From Flavobacteria bacterium GWA2_35_26 (GTDB lineage Bacteria > Bacteroidota > Bacteroidia > Flavobacteriales > Flavobacteriaceae): a DNA stretch of 64,000 nucleotides. Under the pieces are notes generated by a model, which saw only the letters and a program-made list of their open reading frames with translations, made no database searches and was not told where the DNA came from. The number at the start of each line of letters is the position of its first letter. Positions within the stretch are counted from its first letter, which is position 1. Position numbers and translations under genes: made by a program. The stretch is taken from assembly GCA_001800905.1 (NCBI GenBank), contig MGWH01000001.1, positions 1 through 64,000 on the forward strand, read 5' to 3'. This document shows, piece after piece, positions 1 to 7,872 of the stretch.

Positions 1-116
1 AGCCCACAGCGAAGCGAGGACTTGAAGCATATAGCCCGGACCTGGTTGGCGAGGAAACGAAGCAAACAGGGAACGCACAAGAAATTAGTCGTAGCGGATG
101 GCTTTGATGGGGGAAA
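1..116. other. Noncoding edge segment, possible dispersed element
   Basis: No convincing gene is visible. One frame is open across the piece, but its translation has no recognisable family character. The stretch looks richer in G+C than its neighbours and contains the strings TATAGCCCGGAC and GTAGCGGATGGC. These resemble the short noncoding repeats I associate with gene ends in Flavobacterium genomes; that is an impression, not a search result. It lies just past the 3' end of the leftward cysteine desulfurase gene and is cut by the window edge. Confidence 0.25.
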
Positions 117-1241
117 TTAAACTGTTGCCAAAACTTCAATCAAGTAGTCAATCTCTTCCTTCGTATTATAATGACTGAAAGAAATACGCAAACTTGGCTG
201 AACCAACTCTTCTGGAGAAAGGATTTCGGCCAAAACGTGAGACGGATTACTACTTCCGGATTGACAAGCGCTACCGCGAGAAACCGCAATCCCTTTCATA
301 TCAAGATGAAATAACAACATTCCGGTTTTGTCAGCCGAAAGCGGTAAAACAACATTAATTATATTGTAGAAATTATTGTTAGACCCAATTATTTTGGAGT
401 TGGGAAATCGCTGCGCTAATTGATTGGCGCAGTATTCTTTTAGATCAGAAATATAAGCTCTTTCAGAATCCAGATTAGCATACGCCATTTCTAACGCTTT
501 TGCCATTCCGGCGATTTGATAGACCGACTCGGTACCTCCACGCATTCCTTTTTCTTGTTCGCCACCTAAAAGTAACGGTTGAAGACCTGAATTTTTACGA
601 ATAAAAGCAAACCCAATTCCTTTTGGACCATGAAATTTATGAGCGCTTGCCGAAATAAAATCAATTGGCAATGCTTTCAAATCGATTTCTGTTTTACCAA
701 CAGATTGTACGGTATCGGAATGAAATAGCGCATTGTGTTCTTTACAAATAATTGCAATTCGTTCCAGATCCAACACTACACCTACTTCATTATTGACATG
801 CATTAAACTTACTAAGGTAGTGACCTCTTGCGATAACAGCTCAGCTAAATGAGTCACATCAATATTTCCGTCGGGCAATATGGCAACAAAGTCAACTTGG
901 ATACCAAATTCTTTTTGCAGAGCCAAAGCTGGATACAAGACCGCATGATGCTCTACTTTAGTTGTAATAATTCGCTTTACGCCTAGGTCTCGAACCGCAG
1001 AACGCAGAATCCAATTATTCGCTTCGGTGCCTGAAGAAGTAAAAAATATTTCAGACCCTACCACATTTAACTGCTTGGCGATTGACTTTCGAGAAAGTTC
1101 CAAAACACTTTTGGCATTTCGGCCAAAACTATGAGTTGAGGAAGGATTTCCATAATCTTCAGTCATTAATCGAGTGATTTCTTGGATCACTTGAGGACGG
1201 ATTGCAGTGGTAGACGCATTATCTAAATATACTTTCTTCAT
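117..1241 (-). CDS. Cysteine desulfurase (IscS/NifS family)
   Basis: A 374-residue fold-type I PLP enzyme that takes sulfur from L-cysteine as an enzyme persulfide, for Fe-S clusters or thio-cofactors in the cytosol. The N-terminus begins with the family signature YLDNASTT. The SASAHKFHGPKG motif carries the PLP lysine (about K202), and the flexible SACQSGS loop carries the catalytic cysteine (about C326). I chose ATG 1241; an in-frame TTG nine bases upstream adds only three residues. A TAAATTTG -7 element lies 7 bases before this ATG, so the message could be leaderless or nearly so. Which of the IscS, NifS or SufS roles it plays cannot be told, because no scaffold gene is nearby. Confidence 0.93.
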   Translation of the reverse strand: MKKVYLDNASTTAIRPQVIQEITRLMTEDYGNPSSTHSFGRNAKSVLELSRKSIAKQLNVVGSEIFFTSSGTEANNWILRSAVRDLGVKRIITTKVEHHAVLYPALALQKEFGIQVDFVAILPDGNIDVTHLAELLSQEVTTLVSLMHVNNEVGVVLDLERIAIICKEHNALFHSDTVQSVGKTEIDLKALPIDFISASAHKFHGPKGIGFAFIRKNSGLQPLLLGGEQEKGMRGGTESVYQIAGMAKALEMAYANLDSERAYISDLKEYCANQLAQRFPNSKIIGSNNNFYNIINVVLPLSADKTGMLLFHLDMKGIAVSRGSACQSGSSNPSHVLAEILSPEELVQPSLRISFSHYNTKEEIDYLIEVLATV

Positions 1242-1334
1242 AGGAAGCAAATTTATAAAATATCTTCACAAATACTCCAATACACTAAATTAATTATTGT
1301 TTTTTTGACTATTTTTGAGCCAAATTTGAGAATA

Positions 1335-2297
1335 ATGAAAAAAGGATTTTACCTACTATTAACTGCCGTATTGTTCATCAATTGTAGCGATGGCGATTTA
1401 TCCCAAGAAGTAATTAGTTTTGATTCAGTTAGTACACAAAGCTGCAGTAACAACGGCATAATCTATAAGATAAAAGAGCAAGAAGCCTTGCTAATTCAAA
1501 TTCCTGCTTCCGCTTTTACAAACGAACCCACTGCTGTTGATAGTCCAACAATTATAGACATTAATAGCACTAATCGCGTGGTGTATCGTTTTTATAACGG
1601 CGCAATATCCAGTAGTATGTTTTGCGAAACTATCCCGCCATCCTCACCGACAGTGAATGATGAATGGATTGCAACTGCAGGAAAAATCCATATCACAACA
1701 ACTGCAATTAAGACCACTAATACAGCAACGGGGCAAACTTCAATTACTGGCTACAATCACAATATTGTATTTAAAAACATCACTTTTGCCAAACAAAATG
1801 GAACTCAAGTGTATGAAACTTTTGCTTTTGGCGATTACAGTCGTTCCATTACCCCTGTAGCTTTAGGATTTGATGAGACTTTAGAACAATGTTCTGCCTC
1901 CAAACAAATATACAATTTCAATAGCGGCGAGTCAATTACGTTGGATAATATAAGTACCGATTTGATTAAAAACCAAATTACTCCACTCAACAGTCCACGA
2001 ACTGCTTTGATTGGAACAACATCCAACAAATTAGTCTATCGTTCGTATACTAACGGAATTGTAACACCGAATTATTTTTGCAGCACAAGCACTCCAACTG
2101 TTCCAACCATAAATCAAGAATGGATTGCCGAAGCCGGTGTAGCTAATGTTAAAGGAATAATTGAAGTTACCACAACAAACGTTCTCAACACCTATACTCA
2201 TCGTATCGTTTTAAAGAAGGTAACTCTGAATAAAGGCAATAACAATTTTACGCTTGGCGATAGTTATATTCTAGGAGAATTAATTACGACAAATTAA
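1335..2297 (+). CDS. Two-repeat surface/periplasmic lipoprotein of unknown function
   Basis: A 320-residue protein with a lipoprotein signal peptide ending in the lipobox FINC (Cys about residue 17) followed by SDGD. The mature part is two diverged copies of one domain of about 140 residues. Each copy begins with a Cys near its start and runs through VYR-Y-NG, then a short FC element, then PT-N-EWIA-AG, and ends in an alternating beta-rich segment. It is probably all-beta and anchored to the outer membrane. I recognise no named family. The start at ATG 1335 puts the signal peptide at the N-terminus; an earlier in-frame start adds ten residues that spoil it. Confidence 0.8.
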   Translation: MKKGFYLLLTAVLFINCSDGDLSQEVISFDSVSTQSCSNNGIIYKIKEQEALLIQIPASAFTNEPTAVDSPTIIDINSTNRVVYRFYNGAISSSMFCETIPPSSPTVNDEWIATAGKIHITTTAIKTTNTATGQTSITGYNHNIVFKNITFAKQNGTQVYETFAFGDYSRSITPVALGFDETLEQCSASKQIYNFNSGESITLDNISTDLIKNQITPLNSPRTALIGTTSNKLVYRSYTNGIVTPNYFCSTSTPTVPTINQEWIAEAGVANVKGIIEVTTTNVLNTYTHRIVLKKVTLNKGNNNFTLGDSYILGELITTN

Positions 2298-2330
2298 GCT
2301 GTTTATCCGCTCTATTATATGATAAAAAAC

Positions 2331-2366
2331 GTCCGTATTTCGATTGAAATACGGACATTTTTTTTT
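2331..2366. terminator. Hairpin terminator shared by convergent genes
   Basis: A perfect 10-bp stem (GTCCGTATTT / AAATACGGAC) with a 6-base loop and a run of T on the plus strand. It sits between two convergent genes, and the A-rich left flank lets it work on the minus strand as well. Confidence 0.8.
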
Positions 2367-2397
2367 AGAATAAAACACCTTTAAAAACGACTTATTT

Positions 2398-2958
2398 TTA
2401 TTTGTTATTTTGCTTAATATATACTTCGGTTGCACCCAAACCATATTTTTGATAATTGGCATCTTGAAACGAAATAGTATCATAACGTCCAAATAAAAAA
2501 TCTAACTCCGCTTTTAAAACACCTTCACCAACTCCATGAATAAAAACGATTTTTGGAATCCGATTTCGTATCGCAAAATCAAGGTGTCGCTTTGCGGTTT
2601 CTGATTGCAACGTCAAGATGTCATAATTAGACATTCCTCTTTTGTTTGGAACTAATTTTTCAATATGCAAATCGAATTCAGGAACGCCAACTTCTCGTTT
2701 TTCTTTGCGCTCTTTGACAAAATTTCTAGGTTTTGGAATCTCTTTTTCTTTTTTTATTTCACCTGAATTAAAACTTCTAATTGAATTCATTAAGTTACTG
2801 GAATTGTTTACTTTAATTAATTCATTGACAAAAAATGTCATCATAAATCCATCGGTAGATTCTATCGTAACCTGATCTCCATTAACAGACATCACTACTC
2901 CATTCACAGCTTCATCTAAAACAGAAACCTCATCACCTTTACTCAGCATCTTCTTCAT
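2398..2958 (-). CDS. Smr-domain protein (MutS2-like C-terminal domain, stand-alone)
   Basis: About 186 residues. The N-terminal part resembles a small SH3-like beta barrel (GDEVSVLDEAVNGVV). A basic, proline-containing linker follows, then a C-terminal Smr domain with FDLHIEKL and IVFIHGVGEGVLK. Smr domains bind or nick nucleic acid and in some proteins act in ribosome rescue. This stand-alone form is common in Bacteroidota and its role is not settled. I use ATG 2958 (MKKMLSKGDEV); ATG 2949 is equally possible. The gene overlaps the 3' end of the small membrane-protein gene upstream, so the two are co-transcribed and probably translationally coupled. Confidence 0.82.
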   Translation of the reverse strand: MKKMLSKGDEVSVLDEAVNGVVMSVNGDQVTIESTDGFMMTFFVNELIKVNNSSNLMNSIRSFNSGEIKKEKEIPKPRNFVKERKEKREVGVPEFDLHIEKLVPNKRGMSNYDILTLQSETAKRHLDFAIRNRIPKIVFIHGVGEGVLKAELDFLFGRYDTISFQDANYQKYGLGATEVYIKQNNK

Positions 2959-3124
2959 TTTTATTTTGATTTTTACTAGGTGTTTTTGCACTCAATCGCA
3001 TCATTCCGTACATAAAAATTGCTATTGCTCCAACCGTGATATACACATTGCTTGTCGTTTTTTGTTGCTCATAAAAAGCAATTAGTATAGCCACAAACAT
3101 CATTAGAATTATAATTTTTTTCAT
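2939..3124 (-). CDS. Small two-helix membrane protein
   Basis: A 61-residue protein with two predicted transmembrane helices (about residues 3-18 and 28-45) and a highly charged C-terminal tail rich in Lys, Asn, Glu and Asp. It is the first gene of a two-gene leftward unit; its stop lies inside the start of the Smr-domain gene. It has its own well-formed promoter. Function is unknown. The operonic overlap suggests a conserved pairing, but I cannot name a family. Confidence 0.7.
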   Translation of the reverse strand: MKKIIILMMFVAILIAFYEQQKTTSNVYITVGAIAIFMYGMMRLSAKTPSKNQNKNEEDAE

Positions 3125-3143
3125 AGTTCCTTTTTTGGTTTTC

Positions 3144-3172
3144 CAAAAGTAAACAATTTAAAATAGACGCAA
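3144..3172 (-). promoter_or_regulatory. Bacteroidota-type promoter for the small membrane protein/Smr unit
   Basis: On the minus strand, TACTTTTG (-7, positions 3144-3151) matches TAnnTTTG. A TTG (-33, 3170-3172) lies 18 bases upstream, the spacing of the Bacteroidota primary sigma factor. Confidence 0.55.
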
Positions 3173-3228
3173 ATTTATTCTATACAAGGTTCGTTAATTT
3201 TTCGTAAAATTGTAAAAACAATACAGCT

Positions 3229-3510
3229 TTGAATTTAGAGAAATACATGTTCCCCTGCATTAGTAAAACACTCTTCGGAATAGAGTGTTTAGGTTGTGGT
3301 TTTCAGCGTGCATTTGTATTACTTTTAGAAGGTAATTTTGAAGCTGCATTTATAATGTATCCAGCTATTTATTCTTCTCTTATTTTGCTGCTTATTGCAG
3401 GACTTCACTTTGTAGATTTGAATCGAAATTATAAAAAGACACTCACTGTTTTACTAGCCATCAATGGAATACTAATGATTGGGGGCTATTACTTTAAACA
3501 TTTTGTTTAA
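3229..3510 (+). CDS. DUF2752 membrane protein
   Basis: A 93-residue protein. The N-terminal motif PCISKTLFGIECLGCGFQRA, with its paired cysteines and GCGFQRA, is the DUF2752 signature. Two to three hydrophobic segments follow (about residues 35-60 and 70-88). The family is widespread in Bacteroidota and its function is unknown. I use a TTG start at 3229, which gives MNLEKYMFPC; the only nearby ATG (3247) would begin directly at MFPC and lose the short leader homologues usually have. Confidence 0.75.
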   Translation: MNLEKYMFPCISKTLFGIECLGCGFQRAFVLLLEGNFEAAFIMYPAIYSSLILLLIAGLHFVDLNRNYKKTLTVLLAINGILMIGGYYFKHFV

Positions 3511-3674
3511 TAACTATATTTCTGTAACTTGTTTTCCTTGTATGGGATTCCAATTTTCAATTTTAATTACACAACAAAATATAACAAATGTATTTGCAAT
3601 CCATTGAAAATAATCAATTATTTTTCTAAAAAACACCTACTTTTACGTCACATTAACAGAATCCAATTTGAGTC

Positions 3675-4466
3675 GTGATAAAAAATCAGATTATTCAAAA
3701 TATAAAGTTGTTGAAAAGTGATTTTTCAACTAATTACAGTATTAAAACTAAGACAGAAATCTTTACCGAAAAGCTTTTTTATACCTTGTTTGACGGCAGT
3801 GCACCATTGGATAAAAGCATTGAAGAACTCGAACTTCTTTTTAAAGAAATCTCAGCGATAGCATGCAAAAAACCTTCTGATTTATGTGATTCAATATGGG
3901 ATAAATTTCTTGCAAGTTTACCTTCTGTCTTAGAAAAACTAAATCAAGATGCCGCTTATATTTTAGAAAATGACCCAGCTTCGAATAGCTTAGAGGAAGT
4001 GTATTTGGCTTACCCTGGCTTTTACGCCATCGCTATCTATCGCTTGAGTCATGAATTGTATTTGTTGGATTTGCTGTTATTTTCACGTTTAATGAGTGAA
4101 TATGCGCATCGAATCACAGGGACCGACATTCATGCTGGTGCTGAAATAGCTTCACCGTTTTTTGTCGATCATGCCACAGGAATTGTAATTGGCGAAACAA
4201 CAATAATTGAAAAAAACGTAAAAATATACCAAGGAGTAACTCTTGGGGCGCTTAGCATTACCAAAGAAATGAAAAATTCCAAAAGGCATCCAACGGTCGA
4301 AGAAGAGGTTTGCATTTATGCTAATGCTACTATTTTAGGAGGGAATACCACCATTGGAAAAGGAAGTGTTATTGGTGGGAATTCATGGGTAACCAAATCT
4401 ATTCCTGCCAATTCTATCGTAACCAACACAACTACAACAGAGGTCAAAATAAAAGAGAAAAAATAA
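3675..4466 (+). CDS. cysE: Serine O-acetyltransferase
   Basis: A 263-residue enzyme that transfers acetyl from acetyl-CoA to L-serine to make O-acetylserine, the first step of cysteine synthesis. The N-terminal half is helical. The C-terminal half is a left-handed beta-helix built of hexapeptide repeats (GAEIASPFFVDHATGIVIGE, then IYQGVTLGA and later ATILGGNTTIGKGSVIGGNS). The DH and related His residues of the active site are present. It starts at GTG 3675. The stop is one base before the cysM ATG, so the two enzymes form a coupled operon and probably supply the same pathway. Confidence 0.92.
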   Translation: MIKNQIIQNIKLLKSDFSTNYSIKTKTEIFTEKLFYTLFDGSAPLDKSIEELELLFKEISAIACKKPSDLCDSIWDKFLASLPSVLEKLNQDAAYILENDPASNSLEEVYLAYPGFYAIAIYRLSHELYLLDLLLFSRLMSEYAHRITGTDIHAGAEIASPFFVDHATGIVIGETTIIEKNVKIYQGVTLGALSITKEMKNSKRHPTVEEEVCIYANATILGGNTTIGKGSVIGGNSWVTKSIPANSIVTNTTTTEVKIKEKK

Positions 4467-4467
4467 C

Positions 4468-5355
4468 ATGGAACCAAAAAAATTAATTGAATTAATTGGA
4501 AATACTCCATTAGTAATAAGTCGTAATTTAATTCAAAATCCTAATGTACAATTGTTGCTCAAATTAGAAGGTAACAATCCTGGAGGAAGTGTTAAAGACC
4601 GCGCAGCTTATAATATGATAGCTTCAGCAGTAGCTCGTGGAGAAATTAAAAAAGGAGACAAATTAATTGAAGCCACCAGTGGCAACACTGGAATTGCTTT
4701 AGCCATGATTGCCCAGTTGTTTGATATTGAAATTGAATTGGTATTACCTGAAGATTCCACCAAAGAACGAACACAAACCATGTTGGCTTATGGTGCGAAA
4801 GTTACTCAAACTCCAGCCAGTAAAGGCATCATTGGTTCTCGAGATTATGCCAATACAAAAATGGAAGAAGGTGGTTATGTTATGCTTAATCAGTTTGCGA
4901 ATGAGGACAATTGGAAAGCACATTACAAAACTACTGGTCCAGAAATTTGGAGAGATACCAATGAAACTATAACCCATTTTGTTGCTACTATGGGAACTAC
5001 TGGGACAATTATGGGTACCTCTACCTACTTGAAAGAACAAAATAAAGATATCCAAATCATTGGTGTGCAACCAACAGATGGCTCTCAAATTCCTGGGATT
5101 AGAAAATGGCCGCAAGAATACCTTCCCAAAATATTTGATGCCTCAAAGGTGGATGTAGTTATGGAAGTTAGCGAACAAGAAGCGAGAGAAATGACCCAAC
5201 GTTTAGCTAAAGAAGAAGGTATATTTGCAGGTATGAGTAGTGGTGGTTCTGTAGCCACTGCAATTAAAGTAGCCAATCAATTAGAATCTGGAGTCGTGGT
5301 TGCGATTATTTGTGATCGTGGTGATCGTTATTTATCTTCTGATTTATTTGACTAA
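4468..5355 (+). CDS. cysM: Cysteine synthase B (O-acetylserine sulfhydrylase)
   Basis: A 295-residue fold-type II PLP enzyme that replaces the acetyl group of O-acetylserine with sulfide or thiosulfate to give cysteine or S-sulfocysteine. GGSVKDRAA carries the PLP lysine (K43), EATSGNTGIALA is the substrate loop, and MGTTGTIMG binds the PLP phosphate. Length and sequence favour CysM over CysK. One base separates it from cysE. The cysteine desulfurase and rhodanese genes lie within 5 kb, so this end of the window is rich in sulfur metabolism, though not in a single operon. Confidence 0.92.
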   Translation: MEPKKLIELIGNTPLVISRNLIQNPNVQLLLKLEGNNPGGSVKDRAAYNMIASAVARGEIKKGDKLIEATSGNTGIALAMIAQLFDIEIELVLPEDSTKERTQTMLAYGAKVTQTPASKGIIGSRDYANTKMEEGGYVMLNQFANEDNWKAHYKTTGPEIWRDTNETITHFVATMGTTGTIMGTSTYLKEQNKDIQIIGVQPTDGSQIPGIRKWPQEYLPKIFDASKVDVVMEVSEQEAREMTQRLAKEEGIFAGMSSGGSVATAIKVANQLESGVVVAIICDRGDRYLSSDLFD

Positions 5356-5381
5356 CTTTCAACTTTAAAAAAGTTAGGAAT

Positions 5382-6065
5382 ATGAAAAAGTCGGTCATTT
5401 ATTATTTACTACTATTTATCTTTATTAGTATGTCTGAAACATCATTTGCTCAAGATTGGGCTAATTTAGCAAAATACGAAACACAAAATAACCAGCTACC
5501 GCCTAAACAATCTGGAGAAAAAAGAATTGTTTTAATGGGCGATTCTATTACAGAGTTTTGGTCACAAATTCAACCCGAATTTTTCACCAACACATCCTAT
5601 ATTAACAGGGGAATCAGTGGTCAAACCACACCGCAAATGTTGATTCGTTTTAGACCCGATGTACTGAATTTACATCCTGATGTAGTCGTAATTTTAGCTG
5701 GTGTAAATGACATTGCTGGTAATACTGGACCCACAACTAATGATGCAATTTTTGGGAATATCATTTCAATGGTCGAATTGGCTAAAGCCAATGCAATAAA
5801 AGTAATTCTTTGTTCCGTTTTACCGGCCAATAATTTTTATTGGAGACCCAACGAAAAAGCTGCCGAAACTATTATTCAATTGAATCAATTGATCCAATCG
5901 TATGCAAAAGAACATGACATTCCTTATGTTGATTATCATTCTGCCATGGCTGACGCCAAAAACGGTTTGCCTAAAGAATTTTCTGAAGACAGTGTGCATC
6001 CTAATTTAAAAGGGTATCAAACCATGCAACCCTTGCTGGAAAAAGCAGTTCAAAAATTGTACTAA
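5382..6065 (+). CDS. Secreted SGNH/GDSL hydrolase
   Basis: A 227-residue protein with an N-terminal signal peptide ending near SFAQD. The SGNH blocks are in order: GDSI (nucleophile S55), NRGISGQTT (Gly block), LAGVND (Asn block) and DSVHPNLKGY (catalytic Asp and His). Such enzymes hydrolyse esters on carbohydrates or lipids, and many deacetylate polysaccharides; the substrate here is unknown. It starts 26 bases after cysM and may share its transcript, but the functions do not obviously connect. Confidence 0.88.
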   Translation: MKKSVIYYLLLFIFISMSETSFAQDWANLAKYETQNNQLPPKQSGEKRIVLMGDSITEFWSQIQPEFFTNTSYINRGISGQTTPQMLIRFRPDVLNLHPDVVVILAGVNDIAGNTGPTTNDAIFGNIISMVELAKANAIKVILCSVLPANNFYWRPNEKAAETIIQLNQLIQSYAKEHDIPYVDYHSAMADAKNGLPKEFSEDSVHPNLKGYQTMQPLLEKAVQKLY

Positions 6066-6124
6066 TTATTATGTTTTTCTAAACTCCACGAATCTATTAT
6101 CCGCTTTAAGTTAATGGGACTTGT

Positions 6125-6168
6125 GTAACAAAAGTTACTGTAGCCTCTAAATGGCCATCCTATATTTG
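6125..6168 (+). promoter_or_regulatory. Promoter with candidate Crp/Fnr-type operator for the rhodanese pair
   Basis: TATATTTG at 6161-6168 is a perfect -7 element. The inverted repeat GTAAC-AAAA-GTTAC (6125-6138) sits where the -33 element would be and has the size and symmetry of a Crp/Fnr-family site. No good TTG is present, which fits an activator-dependent promoter. The regulator is not in this window. Confidence 0.5.
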
Positions 6169-6227
6169 CACCGAAATCAAGGTATTTCTATACCAATATA
6201 TCGGAAACTTAACTTTAAATTCAGATC

Positions 6228-6506
6228 ATGACTTTAGAAAAAATTATCAAAGAAGCCAATTGCACCATTATAGATGTGAGATCACACGAAGAATTCATGG
6301 GTGGTCATGTGGCAGGTTCTATCAATATTCCATTACAAACCATTCCAGAACGAGTTGAAGAATTAAAAGGTTTACATTCGCCATTAATTCTTTGCTGTGC
6401 CTCTGGAAATAGAAGTGGTCAAGCACAATATTTCCTTTCACAACAAGGGCTAGATTGTCACAATGGAGGTTCATGGCTCGATGTAAATTACTATCAATCA
6501 AAATAA
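6228..6506 (+). CDS. Single-domain rhodanese (first of a tandem pair)
   Basis: A 92-residue cytosolic rhodanese domain. IIDVRSHEEF is the CH2A-type motif, GGHVAGSINIPL the substrate-side loop, and CCASGNRSG the active-site loop with catalytic Cys about residue 57. It carries sulfane sulfur as a persulfide. Only five bases separate it from a second rhodanese gene, so the two are one operon. Length fits a minimal single-domain rhodanese. Confidence 0.9.
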   Translation: MTLEKIIKEANCTIIDVRSHEEFMGGHVAGSINIPLQTIPERVEELKGLHSPLILCCASGNRSGQAQYFLSQQGLDCHNGGSWLDVNYYQSK

Positions 6507-6511
6507 AAGAG

Positions 6512-6826
6512 ATGATCACACTATTAAAAAAGATTTTAGGATTAGGCCCCGTTGTTAATTATACTGAATTGGTACAACAGGGAGCAATTATATTAGATGT
6601 GCGTTCAAAAGCCGAATTCTCAGGCGGACACATTAAAGGAGCTGTAAATATTCCAGTACAAGTTTTACAAAATCATTTAGGTCAATTAAAAGACAAAAAC
6701 AAAACCATTATCACATGCTGTGCTTCGGGAATGCGAAGCGCCTCAGCAAAAAGCATTTTAAAATCCAATGGCTATACTTCTGTTCATAATGGAGGTGGCT
6801 GGTCTAGTTTACAATCCAAATTATAA
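6512..6826 (+). CDS. Single-domain rhodanese (second of a tandem pair)
   Basis: A 104-residue protein from ATG 6512. A short hydrophobic N-terminus (MITLLKKILGLG) precedes the rhodanese core: ILDVRSKAEF, SGGHIKGAVNIPV, and CCASGMRSA with catalytic Cys about residue 70. The N-terminus may be a weak membrane anchor or just a helix. An upstream in-frame start would overlap the first rhodanese gene and adds non-homologous residues. It resembles its neighbour closely enough to suggest tandem duplication with later divergence. Relay of sulfane sulfur between the two is inference. Confidence 0.9.
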   Translation: MITLLKKILGLGPVVNYTELVQQGAIILDVRSKAEFSGGHIKGAVNIPVQVLQNHLGQLKDKNKTIITCCASGMRSASAKSILKSNGYTSVHNGGGWSSLQSKL

Positions 6827-6846
6827 TTGACTATTTAAAAATATAC

Positions 6847-6874
6847 GCCTTCCAATTTCGGGAGGCTTTTTTTG
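6847..6874 (+). terminator. Terminator after the rhodanese operon
   Basis: A 7-bp stem, GCCTTCC / GGGAGGC with one G-T pair, followed by seven T residues. Confidence 0.7.
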
Positions 6875-6951
6875 TTACTACTAAAATTTTGTTTTTGTTG
6901 ATAATTAACCATTATTCTTAATAAAACATGGACAACAATTCGGAAAAACGT

Positions 6952-6982
6952 TTGTCCCAACCCTAAATTAAATTTACATTTG
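6952..6982 (+). promoter_or_regulatory. Promoter of the transketolase operon
   Basis: TTG at 6952-6954 (within CGTTTGTC) and TACATTTG at 6975-6982, spaced 20 bases: a clean Bacteroidota primary-sigma promoter. The leader before the ATG is about 20 bases. Confidence 0.65.
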
Positions 6983-7007
6983 CAACAGTTTAACCTTTAC
7001 ACATCAA

Positions 7008-7856
7008 ATGAAGCCTAACACACAACAATTAAACGATTTAACTATCCAAGTTAGAAGAGATATTCTTCGAATGGTACACGCTGTCAATTCAGGTCATCCT
7101 GGAGGGTCTTTGGGTTGTACTGAATTTTTAGTAGCCTTGTACCAAAACCTAATGGAACGCAAAGAAGGTTTTGATATGGACGGAATTGGAGAAGATCTTT
7201 TCTTCCTTTCTAACGGACATATTTCTCCAGTTTTTTATAGCGTTCTAGCAAGAAGCGGTTATTTCCCAGTGGCTGAATTAGCTACGTTCCGTTTAATCAA
7301 TTGCAGATTACAAGGTCACCCTACTACACATGATGGTTTGCCTGGAATCCGCATGGCTTCTGGTTCTCTTGGACAAGGTTTGTCGGTAGGAATTGGTGCG
7401 GCTCAAGCCAAAAAATTAAACAATGACAAACATCTAGTGTATACTTTACACGGTGATGGGGAATTACAAGAAGGTCAAAACTGGGAAGCAATTATGTATG
7501 CTTCTGCCAAAAAAGTAGACAACCTTATTGCTACTGTTGACCTTAATGGAAAACAAATTGACGGAACTACAGATGAAGTGTTGTGTATGGGTAGTTTGAA
7601 AGCTAAATTTGAAGCCTTTGATTGGGATGTTCTTGAAATCAAAGAAGGAAATAATCTAGAAGCAATTATTGCTGGGATGAACGATGCAAAATCACGAACT
7701 GGAAAAGGAAAACCAGTTTGCGTTTTATTGCATACAGAAATGGGTAATGGTGTAGATTTTATGATGCATACACATGCTTGGCACGGAAAAGCACCGAATG
7801 ATGCTCAACTAGAGCAAGCATTATCTCAAAATACTTCAACGCTAGCTGACTACTAA
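7008..7856 (+). CDS. Transketolase, N-terminal (TPP-binding) subunit
   Basis: A 282-residue protein equal to the first domain of transketolase. It has the HPGGSLGCTEFLVAL start, the GHPTTHDGLPG loop, and the thiamine-diphosphate motif GDGELQEGQ...N that binds the Mg-diphosphate. With the next gene it forms the two-subunit transketolase common in Bacteroidota and archaea, which moves two-carbon units in the non-oxidative pentose phosphate pathway. The downstream subunit begins 16 bases later. Confidence 0.92.
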   Translation: MKPNTQQLNDLTIQVRRDILRMVHAVNSGHPGGSLGCTEFLVALYQNLMERKEGFDMDGIGEDLFFLSNGHISPVFYSVLARSGYFPVAELATFRLINCRLQGHPTTHDGLPGIRMASGSLGQGLSVGIGAAQAKKLNNDKHLVYTLHGDGELQEGQNWEAIMYASAKKVDNLIATVDLNGKQIDGTTDEVLCMGSLKAKFEAFDWDVLEIKEGNNLEAIIAGMNDAKSRTGKGKPVCVLLHTEMGNGVDFMMHTHAWHGKAPNDAQLEQALSQNTSTLADY

Positions 7857-7872
7857 TAACACGACACAACAA

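Noticed and set aside
4744..5115. Leftward 123-codon open frame inside cysM
   Set aside because: A shadow of a strongly conserved rightward gene; its translation has no family character and no promoter.
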